Shown one piece after another: positions 6,138-13,068 of a stretch of 14,527 nt of DNA (the first letter of the stretch is position 1; the number at the start of each line of letters is the position of its first letter). Made by a program: the position numbers and the translations under genes. The notes under the pieces were generated by a model. The model had not been told where the DNA came from. It saw only the letters and a list, made by a program, of their open reading frames with translations, and ran no database searches. The DNA is taken from NCBI GenBank assembly GCA_905215045.1, contig CAJMOO010000048.1, positions 1 to 14,527 on the forward strand, in the 5' to 3' direction. Origin of the DNA: an uncultured bacterium (lineage in GTDB: Bacteria; Bacillota_A; Clostridia; Lachnospirales; Lachnospiraceae).

Positions 6138-7543
6138 TGTATTATTCAACTGCAACTGGTTATATTATCATATTATCACCACTGATCCTTCTAGCTTTAT
6201 TGGCAACGATCGGAATCGTGCTTTACCGTCATCCGTCAAAATTACAGAGAAAATGGTATAGCATATCATTTAAGAAAAGAAAAAGAGTCAAACAAATAGC
6301 GATCCTTCTTGGATTTTGTATGGTAGCAGGACTATTTATCTATCCGCTGACAAGCAAAAAGCAGTTTGTATCAACGATCAGTCTGTCAGCAAATGAAAAT
6401 AATTTTATCACAGAAGATAAGATCAATCAGATTTCAGAAGACAGAAGAGAAATAAAAAATGAGAAATGGCTGAAAGAATTTTATAAGATGATGAAATCAG
6501 ATGATGAAAGTTCGTCTCTTTTAGATGACAGTGGAAGTTACGAAGTATGGAAAACGAGTATCATGGAAGATAAAACGGGTGAGTATGAGCTGCGTTTAAG
6601 AGCAGAAGACACAGTTCTTCATAGATTTTCAATACAGCAATCGGATGAAGATATTGATTCCGACGGAGATTCCGACAGCTACGATACCGACGGATTTTAC
6701 GATATCATTCAAAGACCAGACAATACATTTGAAGAAAATTATCAAAATCTTACAGATTCAGAAAAAAAAGAAATTCAGGATCTCAATTGGAATTACAAAG
6801 ATGGTCTTTTGTATGCAACAAATAGAAATCATAAGAGATGTATCAATGGAACAGCTCAGTATTATATGAAGAACTCTAAATTGATCAATACGATGGAGAA
6901 TTCAGGATATAAAGGGATCAAAAAATGGATGGAACAATGCGAAAAAGACACAGCAGGAATTAAAGTAAAGGCTGGAGATAAAACATACTTGTTTCATAAT
7001 ACAGACAAATGGCATACATTCAAGAAAAATGGATTAACATGTCTTTATAATTACAAACGTTTTATCATTCGATTTGATATTAACAAAGTGATTGGAATCA
7101 GGAGTAATCTATCTGACCTGCCACAAAATGGCAGAGAGATGTGGACGGCTATAACGGATCATAGTGGATCAGCTGCGAATGAAGTTATTCTTCGTTCTTA
7201 TAATGATGAAGAATTATATGCAAGGAAAAATATCCAGATCTTTTTGCAAGATCACAAGATCAAACAGATGTTGATCTACTGGGATGAAACAGAAGTATTC
7301 AAAGGATTCACAAAAGAAGAAAAGATATTCCTAAAAGCCTGTTTCGAAAAAATGGGTATATCATCCAAGGATGCACAAGAATGGTTAAATATATTTATGA
7401 TCAAGAAAACGCCACAGAGCGGTAAGTTAGGAAGCTGGACATACAGCAAAGGAAATAGTAAAAATCAGGTGATATCATTGATCAATAATAATGAAAATAA
7501 TAATTATGTAAATTTTTACAAAAAAAGTAAAGGAAATAATTGA
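6137..7543 (+). CDS. Membrane-anchored protein of unknown family, ABC operon partner
   Basis: This 468-residue product was not recognised as any named family. Two hydrophobic segments (about 8-30 and 53-70) flank a short basic linker, giving a hairpin anchor. The rest, about 75-468, is hydrophilic and probably lies outside the cell if the first segment starts inside with an even number of crossings reversed by the basic linker; topology is not certain. Residues 170-189 form an acidic Asp/Ser stretch with an EF-hand-like DxDxDG loop. The C-terminus is Lys/Asn-rich (LINNNENNN near 449-457). GGAGGG stands just before the ATG and the start overlaps the previous stop, so it is the last gene of the GntR-ABC operon. 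It may be a sensory, substrate-binding or protective partner of the transporter. Confidence 0.8.
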   Translation: MYYSTATGYIIILSPLILLALLATIGIVLYRHPSKLQRKWYSISFKKRKRVKQIAILLGFCMVAGLFIYPLTSKKQFVSTISLSANENNFITEDKINQISEDRREIKNEKWLKEFYKMMKSDDESSSLLDDSGSYEVWKTSIMEDKTGEYELRLRAEDTVLHRFSIQQSDEDIDSDGDSDSYDTDGFYDIIQRPDNTFEENYQNLTDSEKKEIQDLNWNYKDGLLYATNRNHKRCINGTAQYYMKNSKLINTMENSGYKGIKKWMEQCEKDTAGIKVKAGDKTYLFHNTDKWHTFKKNGLTCLYNYKRFIIRFDINKVIGIRSNLSDLPQNGREMWTAITDHSGSAANEVILRSYNDEELYARKNIQIFLQDHKIKQMLIYWDETEVFKGFTKEEKIFLKACFEKMGISSKDAQEWLNIFMIKKTPQSGKLGSWTYSKGNSKNQVISLINNNENNNYVNFYKKSKGNN

Positions 7544-7568
7544 CAAATATAAAATGATATGGTAAATT
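7540..7568 (+). promoter_or_regulatory. Promoter of the structured RNA
   Basis: A perfect TTGACA (7540-7545), a 17-bp spacer and TAAATT (7563-7568) lie here. The -35 overlaps the TGA stop of the preceding gene. Transcription would start near 7575, exactly where the long closing stem of the RNA begins. Confidence 0.75.
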
Positions 7569-7574
7569 ATGGGT

Positions 7575-7762
7575 AGAAAGTGCTTACAGCACAAACTCCC
7601 CTTAATAAACAGTTCGAGAACTACGGTTTTCCTGCGATTGTTCATCGCCCATACCCCATAGAATCTCGAAAGAATTGTATTTTAGATTATCATCATCAAC
7701 AATCATTTTATATTTATCTGCAATCCTCTATCTAAGTTGTGATGTGAGCACTTTCGATTTTT
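7575..7762 (+). ncRNA. ssrS: Structured RNA of about 190 nt, probable 6S RNA
   Basis: The region has its own promoter and no reading frame. The ends pair: 7576-7584 with 7747-7755 (9 bp), a U-G pair, ACA with TGT, one mismatch, CACA with TGTG (7590-7593/7738-7741), then A-T. This closing stem runs into a T-stretch (7758-7762). The interior has a CCCC-containing single-stranded stretch (7597-7612), an irregular apical arm from TTCGAGA (7613-7619) with TCTCGAA (7664-7670) up to the tip GCGAT-TGTTC-ATCGC (7635-7649), and a long AT-rich 3' strand. A long closing stem, large central bubble, apical arm and about 190 nt in size fit 6S RNA, which binds sigma-A RNA polymerase as a promoter mimic. The 3' side of the bubble is longer than expected, so a pyrG leader or another RNA class remains possible. 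Confidence 0.6.
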
Positions 7763-7775
7763 AAAATATGAAAAT

Positions 7776-7820
7776 AAGGATTCCTATGATTCTATGATAT
7801 AGAAACATAAGAATCCTTTT
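7776..7820 (+). terminator. Stem-loop terminator between the RNA and pyrG
   Basis: AAGGATTC (7776-7783) pairs with GAATCCTT (7811-7818). After one mismatch TATG pairs with CATA, and after another TTCTAT pairs with ATAGAA. The stem ends in TTTT, with a second T-run at 7826-7830. It would stop read-through from the ABC operon and the small RNA before the pyrG promoter. Confidence 0.75.
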
Positions 7821-7841
7821 CATTATTTTTAACAAATCACA

Positions 7842-7870
7842 ATGACAAATCAAAAATAATATGATATGAT
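7842..7870 (+). promoter_or_regulatory. Promoter of pyrG
   Basis: ATGACA (7842-7847), a 17-bp spacer and TATGAT (7865-7870) lie 61 bp before the pyrG start. The leader after it is short and holds no terminator hairpin. Confidence 0.65.
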
Positions 7871-7930
7871 ATTATTTTGAATGGGATAATATAAGAAAGT
7901 AGTAGAAATTCACATATAGGAGGAAGAAAC

Positions 7931-9538
7931 ATGCCAGTAAAGTATGTATTTGTTACAGGAGGAGTTGTATCTGGATTAGGTAAAGGAATCACAGCAGCTT
8001 CTCTGGGACGATTACTAAAAGCCAGAGGCTATCATGTCACAAGCCAGAAGTTTGATCCATATATCAACATTGACCCAGGAACAATGAACCCAATCCAGCA
8101 CGGAGAAGTTTTCGTAACAGATGACGGAGCAGAGACTGACTTAGACCTTGGACATTATGAAAGATTTATCGATGAAGGACTGAATAAGAAATCAAACGTT
8201 ACAACAGGTAAAGTATATTGGAGTATCTTATCCAAAGAACGTCGTGGAGATTATGGTGGTAACACAGTACAGGTAATCCCACACGTAACAAACGAGATCA
8301 AGAGCCGTTTTTACAGAAGTGAAGATCCAAGCGATCAGGAAGTAGCAATCATTGAAATCGGAGGAACTGTAGGAGATATCGAAAGTCAGCCATTCTTAGA
8401 GGCATTAAGACAGTTCCAGCATGAAGTAGGACATGAAAACTGTATCTTAATTCATGTAACATTAATTCCATACTTAAAGAGTTCAGGAGAATTAAAGACA
8501 AAACCAACACAGGCAAGTGTCAAAGACTTACAGGGAATGGGAATCCAGCCAGATATCCTTGTATGCCGTTCAGACTATCCATTAGATGATGGAATCAAGA
8601 GAAAGATCGCACAGTTCTGTAACGTTGAACGTTCAAGAGTTATTCAGAACTTAGATGCAGAAGTATTATACGAAGTACCTTTGATGATGGAGAAAGAACA
8701 TTTGGCACATGAAGTATGTGAATGTCTGAACATGCCATGCCCAGATCCAGATCTTGACGACTGGAAGAAGATGATCGATGCATGGAAACATCCAGAACAT
8801 AAAGTAGAGATCGCATTAGTTGGTAAATACGTATCTTTACATGATGCTTACATCAGTGTCGTAGAATCCTTAGAGCATGCCGGAGTCGCAAATTCAGCAG
8901 ATGTGAAGATCCGCTGGGTAGATTCAGAGAGAATCAGCTCTTACAATGTCGATGAGATGTTAGGTGGAGTTCACGGAATCTTAGTTCCAGGTGGATTCGG
9001 AGATCGTGGAATCGAAGGAATGATCTGTGCGATCAAATACGCAAGAGAGAACAAGATCCCATATCTTGGACTGTGCTTAGGAATGCAGCTTACATTAGTA
9101 GAATTCGGAAGACATGTCTTAGGATTCTCTGATGCACACAGTCAGGAATTTAATCCAGACACAACACATCCAATGGTTCATATCATGCCAGATCAGGATG
9201 GAGTCACAGATCTTGGTGGAACATTACGTTTAGGATCTTACCCATGTGTATTAACAGAAGGATCCAAAGCATATGAATTATATGGAGAGAAAGAGATTCA
9301 CGAAAGACATCGTCATAGATATGAAGTAAATAACGAATATCGTGACATCCTTCAGGAGAATGGAATGATGTTATCCGGATGCTCACCAGACGGAAGAATC
9401 GTAGAGATGGTAGAGATTCCAGAACATCCATGGTTTGTGGCAACACAGGCACATCCTGAGTTTAAATCAAGACCTAATAAAGCACATCCATTATTTAAAG
9501 GATTTGTAGAAGCAGCCTTAGAACATCAAGGTAAATAA
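7931..9538 (+). CDS. pyrG: CTP synthase (glutamine hydrolysing)
   Basis: This cytoplasmic enzyme makes CTP from UTP, ATP and glutamine, the last step of de novo cytidine nucleotide synthesis. At 535 residues it is full length. The N-terminal synthetase domain (about 1-270) has the P-loop region [20 protein letters not shown] and the family blocks [39 protein letters not shown] and [11 protein letters not shown]. The C-terminal class I glutamine amidotransferase domain (about 293-530) has the oxyanion-loop block [10 protein letters not shown] (351-360), nucleophile Cys382 in GLCLGMQ, and His508 and Glu510 in AHPE. AGGAGGAAG stands at proper spacing before the ATG. It forms a single-gene unit between its own promoter and a strong terminator. 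It shows no oddities. Confidence 0.99.
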   Translation: MPVKYVFVTGGVVSGLGKGITAASLGRLLKARGYHVTSQKFDPYINIDPGTMNPIQHGEVFVTDDGAETDLDLGHYERFIDEGLNKKSNVTTGKVYWSILSKERRGDYGGNTVQVIPHVTNEIKSRFYRSEDPSDQEVAIIEIGGTVGDIESQPFLEALRQFQHEVGHENCILIHVTLIPYLKSSGELKTKPTQASVKDLQGMGIQPDILVCRSDYPLDDGIKRKIAQFCNVERSRVIQNLDAEVLYEVPLMMEKEHLAHEVCECLNMPCPDPDLDDWKKMIDAWKHPEHKVEIALVGKYVSLHDAYISVVESLEHAGVANSADVKIRWVDSERISSYNVDEMLGGVHGILVPGGFGDRGIEGMICAIKYARENKIPYLGLCLGMQLTLVEFGRHVLGFSDAHSQEFNPDTTHPMVHIMPDQDGVTDLGGTLRLGSYPCVLTEGSKAYELYGEKEIHERHRHRYEVNNEYRDILQENGMMLSGCSPDGRIVEMVEIPEHPWFVATQAHPEFKSRPNKAHPLFKGFVEAALEHQGK

Positions 9539-9563
9539 CACAAAAAGTTAATATAACATCATC

Positions 9564-9603
9564 AAAAAGATTCTGAGATAGCTTAATATCTCAGAATCTT
9601 TTT
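9564..9603 (+). terminator. Strong terminator after pyrG
   Basis: A perfect 17-bp stem (9564-9580 with 9587-9603) closes a 6-nt loop. The arms start with five A and end with five T, so it could work on both strands. Confidence 0.93.
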
Positions 9604-9650
9604 ACATATTATTTACAATTCAATACAATTAGAATTTACATATATATGAT
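9601..9650 (+). promoter_or_regulatory. Promoter region with TTTACA repeats, PHO-box-like
   Basis: TTTACA occurs at 9601, 9612 and 9635, with the related AATACA at 9622, followed by a -10 candidate TATGAT (9645-9650). The first three are spaced 11 and 10 bp, like the repeated hexamers bound by PhoP in Bacillota. AATACA is also the -35 candidate at 17-bp spacing, and being poor it suits an activated promoter. On the other strand the first pair reads TGTAAA-N5-TGTAAA, so a WalR-like site is an equal alternative. Confidence 0.45.
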
Positions 9651-9705
9651 AGAATCCTTTAAGAGTCAGAAAGATATGAAAAGACAAAGGTATCAGGAGG
9701 TATAT

Positions 9706-11823
9706 ATGAGATCTAATTGGAGAAAACAAATGATGATCAGTGCATTAGCATTGACACTTTCTGCAACAAATGTAGCACCAGTATTTGCAAGTGCCGCTCC
9801 AGATGGCAAGACAAATGCAGCAGACATTGCACAGACAATGGGAACAACGGCACAGTGGAATCGTTGGGAGAAAGAATGGGAAACTTTAAAAAATGACTGG
9901 ACACAAATTTCATTGTCACCAGGAAGCAATGCAACGGAGTTGAATTTTGCATGGTATACACCAAAGCAGACAAATGATGATCATTCAAATGCAAATGTTC
10001 CAAAACTGATTATTGGTGAAGGACATAATATGAAAAATGCCAAGGTGTACGAGGCAGAACAAACAGCAGTAAAAGATGAACAGGATAACAATGGGGAAAC
10101 TTATAATTCTAATAAAGTAACAGCAACAGGATTAAAAGAAAACAAAACATATTATTATAGTTACGACAATGGAAATGGGTACACAAAGCCAGCTGAATAC
10201 ACGACAAAATCTACAAACAATTTCTCATTTGCATTTGTAGGTGACCCACAGATCGGATCTTCAAATGAATTAAAGGGAAAAGATACGAAAGAATTTTACG
10301 ATGCACAGTCAAATGCAGTAAAGAGTGATGCATTTAACTGGTCTTCTACTTTAAACGCAGCATTAGAAAAGACAGATGATCAGTTAAGTTTTGTTGTATC
10401 CGCAGGTGACCAGATTCAGACAACAAAGAAAAAGTCACCAAACAAAGATGCATCAAAAAGTGAAATTGAGTATACAGGATATTTAAGTCCAGAAGCATTA
10501 AAATCACTTCCAGTGGCAACGACAGTAGGTAATCATGATGCAGATAATGCAAATTATACATACCATTTTAACAGAACAAATGCAAGTGAACTTGGAAGTA
10601 ATAAGGTAGTCGGTGGAAATTATTATTTCAAATATGGAAATGCATTATTTATCATGTTAAATACACAGGATACAAATGTAGCAGAACATAAACAGTTTAT
10701 TGAGCAGACAGTTGCAGCGAATAAAGACTGCAAATGGAGAATTGTAACACTGCATCAGGATATTTATGGATCAGCAGAACATTCTAATGAACCAGAAATC
10801 ACAAATTTAAGATATCAGTTAACACCGATTTTTGAACAAAATGATATTGATGCTGTATTAACAGGTCATGATCATGCTTATTCAAGATCTAAAATGCTAT
10901 TAGGTGGAACAAAAGCGAATGATTATATAGATGATGAATTTGATGCAGAATTAGAGAAAGATATGGATGCTGGTGAAAATCCAACGACAAAAACAGTGGC
11001 ACCAGGAAATATTAAAAATGACAGCACAGATGAAAAAGATCAGAAATACTTAACATATCTTAAAAGTATCATGGATGAAAAAGCAATTGAGACTGTCAAA
11101 AAACAGGGAAGCTCTGTGATCAATCCAGAAGGTGTCCTTTATATGACAGCAGGTTCTTCTTCAGGAAGTAAATATTATGATCTGGTACCAAGACAGCAGA
11201 CATATATTGCACACCGTTGGCAGGAAGATGTCCCAACATATTCAGTTGTTGATGTAACAGAAAATAGTTTAACGATCAATACATATCGTACAGATAATGA
11301 TGAAAAGATTGATGAAACATTTTCTATCACAAAGAGCAAAGGGGATATAACATCACTTAATGCAGAAATTAAAGCATCTGAAAGCATTGTAAAGCAAAAA
11401 GATGCATATACAACAGAAAGCTACAGAGTTTTTGAACAGGCAATTACAGGAGCCAAAGAAGTTGCAGCAGACAAAAAAGCAACAAAAGATGAAGTTGAAA
11501 ATGCATTAAAAGTTCTGACAAATGCAAAAGCAGGATTAGAAAAGAAAGTTGTAGTAGCAAAAGCATCTGCAAAATTAAAAGCTGGCAAAAAGAAAGTAAC
11601 AGTTAAGATCAAAAAAGCATCTGTATCTGGATATCAGATTAAATATGCATCAAACAAGAACTTTAAAAAAGCAAAGACAAGAAATACAAGAAAAACAATT
11701 TATACAATCAAGTCATTAAGATCAAAGAAAAAATGTTATGTAAAGGTTCGTGCATACAAAGTAATTAAAGGTAAGAAAATCTACGGTTCTTACAGCAAAG
11801 TTCTGAAAGTGACTGTGAAATAA
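9706..11823 (+). CDS. Secreted metallophosphoesterase with FN3-like, FIVAR and basic C-terminal domains
   Basis: This 705-residue exported protein starts at ATG 9706, 5 bp after AGGAGG, giving a clean signal peptide (1-29, cut near VFA-SA). An upstream in-frame ATG at 9646 overlaps the -10 and is rejected. An N-terminal beta domain (about 60-168) like the FN3 domain of purple acid phosphatases precedes a calcineurin-like domain (about 173-395 plus later strands). Metal motifs are GDPQ (Asp180), AGDQ (Asp235), GNHD (Asn276, His277), His350 in VTLHQD and GHDH (His388, His390). The purple-phosphatase GDxxY tyrosine is absent: the sequence reads GDQIQ. An acidic insert lies near 400-450. A FIVAR-like helical module (about 563-630) and a Lys-rich FN3-like module (about 640-705) probably bind the cell wall. 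A phosphate-scavenging phosphomonoesterase or diesterase is likely. The yibE/F gene follows after 2 bp. Confidence 0.88.
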   Translation: MRSNWRKQMMISALALTLSATNVAPVFASAAPDGKTNAADIAQTMGTTAQWNRWEKEWETLKNDWTQISLSPGSNATELNFAWYTPKQTNDDHSNANVPKLIIGEGHNMKNAKVYEAEQTAVKDEQDNNGETYNSNKVTATGLKENKTYYYSYDNGNGYTKPAEYTTKSTNNFSFAFVGDPQIGSSNELKGKDTKEFYDAQSNAVKSDAFNWSSTLNAALEKTDDQLSFVVSAGDQIQTTKKKSPNKDASKSEIEYTGYLSPEALKSLPVATTVGNHDADNANYTYHFNRTNASELGSNKVVGGNYYFKYGNALFIMLNTQDTNVAEHKQFIEQTVAANKDCKWRIVTLHQDIYGSAEHSNEPEITNLRYQLTPIFEQNDIDAVLTGHDHAYSRSKMLLGGTKANDYIDDEFDAELEKDMDAGENPTTKTVAPGNIKNDSTDEKDQKYLTYLKSIMDEKAIETVKKQGSSVINPEGVLYMTAGSSSGSKYYDLVPRQQTYIAHRWQEDVPTYSVVDVTENSLTINTYRTDNDEKIDETFSITKSKGDITSLNAEIKASESIVKQKDAYTTESYRVFEQAITGAKEVAADKKATKDEVENALKVLTNAKAGLEKKVVVAKASAKLKAGKKKVTVKIKKASVSGYQIKYASNKNFKKAKTRNTRKTIYTIKSLRSKKKCYVKVRAYKVIKGKKIYGSYSKVLKVTVK

Positions 11824-11825
11824 CA

Positions 11826-12938
11826 ATGAAACAAAAACAGATGAAAGGAGTGTGTCTGCTGATCGCAGGCATTCTCTTTCTTCTGCTGTTTTTTTCTTTT
11901 TCTGGAATTGAGAAGACAAAACTTCTAGATACAGATGGAAGAAATTTTGAAAAAGCAGAAGTAACAAACGTGATCTCTGGAAACTTATCAAATAGTGGAA
12001 GTGGAAAACAAACCGTAGAATTAAAACTTCTCTCAGGGGATCATAAAGGAAAAATAATACAGGCAACAAGCTCTCAAAGTTATTTATTTGGTGCAAAATG
12101 TAAAAAAGGAATGAAAGTCATAGCGATCATTAATGAATCGAAAGGAGAGTTGCTGGCGTCTGTATATAGTGTAAACAGAGGACCTATGGTATGGCTGATG
12201 GCAGCAGTGTTTGTAGCAATCGTGGTTGCAGTCGGTGGAAGAAAAGGAATTTCATCAATATTAAGCTTGGTATTTACAATGCTTTGTATCTTTTTTATTT
12301 TTCTTCCGATGATCTACAAAGGAATATCCCCGATACTGGCGGCTGTATTAGTGGTCGCATTTACAACAGTTGTGACGATGTGTATGGTTGATGGAATTAC
12401 GAAGAAATCAGTAGCCGCGATGCTTGGAACGATCATAGGTGTGGTATTTTCTGGAGCATTTGCATTGATCTTTGGACAAGTGACATCGATCACCGGATAT
12501 AATGTGTCTGATATAGAGAATTTGGTCTATGTCGGAGAAATGACAGACATAAAAATTGGTGAATTGTTATTTGCAGGAATCTTGATCGCATCATTAGGTG
12601 CAGTCATGGACGTTGGAATGTCAATCGCCTCTACACTCAATGAATTAAAAGAACAAAATCCACAGATGATGTTAAAAGAACTGTTTCAATCAGGAATGAA
12701 TGTCGGAAGAGATATGATGGGAACAATGACCAATACACTGATTCTTGCATTTACGGGTGGATCAATCAACACATTAGTATTTATCTTTGCATACAATTAC
12801 GAATATCAACAGGTGATCAATATGTATTCCGTAGGGATTGAAATCATGCAGGGATTATCATCAAGTCTCGGAGTTATCATGGCAGTTCCAGTGACCTCCT
12901 GGATCGCAGCATTTTTATATAGTAAAAATCAAAAATAA
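11826..12938 (+). CDS. YibE/F family membrane protein
   Basis: This 370-residue polytopic membrane protein is of the YibE/F-like family, whose role is unknown. A first segment (about 8-27) anchors a small beta-rich extracytoplasmic domain (about 28-115). About seven more segments follow, near 119-137, 143-164, 167-188, 196-217, 245-267, 301-323 and 340-364. Family blocks seen are GGRKGISSILSLVFTM and the GELLFAGILIASLGAVMDVGMSIAS stretch (245-269). It begins 2 bp after the phosphoesterase stop codon with no clear ribosome binding site, which points to translational coupling. AAAGGAG lies inside the first codons, so a slightly later start cannot be excluded. Many relatives come as adjacent yibE and yibF genes; only one copy is present here. 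Confidence 0.85.
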   Translation: MKQKQMKGVCLLIAGILFLLLFFSFSGIEKTKLLDTDGRNFEKAEVTNVISGNLSNSGSGKQTVELKLLSGDHKGKIIQATSSQSYLFGAKCKKGMKVIAIINESKGELLASVYSVNRGPMVWLMAAVFVAIVVAVGGRKGISSILSLVFTMLCIFFIFLPMIYKGISPILAAVLVVAFTTVVTMCMVDGITKKSVAAMLGTIIGVVFSGAFALIFGQVTSITGYNVSDIENLVYVGEMTDIKIGELLFAGILIASLGAVMDVGMSIASTLNELKEQNPQMMLKELFQSGMNVGRDMMGTMTNTLILAFTGGSINTLVFIFAYNYEYQQVINMYSVGIEIMQGLSSSLGVIMAVPVTSWIAAFLYSKNQK

Positions 12939-12977
12939 AGAAAAGACTCCATAACAATTCAGATCTTTATGAATTCG

Positions 12978-13006
12978 CAGACAGAAGTTTGAGAATATGT
13001 TATAAT
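12978..13006 (+). promoter_or_regulatory. Promoter of the SorE-like dehydrogenase gene
   Basis: A perfect TATAAT (13001-13006) preceded by TGT makes an extended -10. CAGACA (12978-12983) sits 17 bp upstream as a weak -35. Confidence 0.65.
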
Positions 13007-13068
13007 GAAAAAAATTAATTAAATTTAACAAGACATAAATATTTGACTAAGTTTAGGGGGCGAAGGTT

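Noticed and set aside
7544..7930. T-box or riboswitch controlling pyrG
   Set aside because: No T-box sequence or specifier-loop layout and no known ligand-aptamer motif is seen, and a separate promoter lies between the structured RNA and pyrG.
9204..9452. 82-codon open frame on the minus strand inside pyrG
   Set aside because: It lies opposite a fully conserved gene, has no ribosome binding site and no family features.
9646..9705. Upstream ATG for the metallophosphoesterase
   Set aside because: It overlaps the predicted -10 element and lacks a ribosome binding site, whereas ATG 9706 follows AGGAGG and begins a clean signal peptide.
11722..12096. 124-codon minus-strand frame across the phosphoesterase/YibE-F junction
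   Set aside because: It is antisense to two well-supported genes. Its composition (Leu, Phe, Ser-rich) is what antisense of Lys- and Glu-rich coding sequence gives.
12956..12975. AATTCA/TGAATT hairpin after the YibE/F gene
   Set aside because: It is a 6-bp AT-rich stem with no T-run, so it does not qualify as a terminator; none was found for this transcript.
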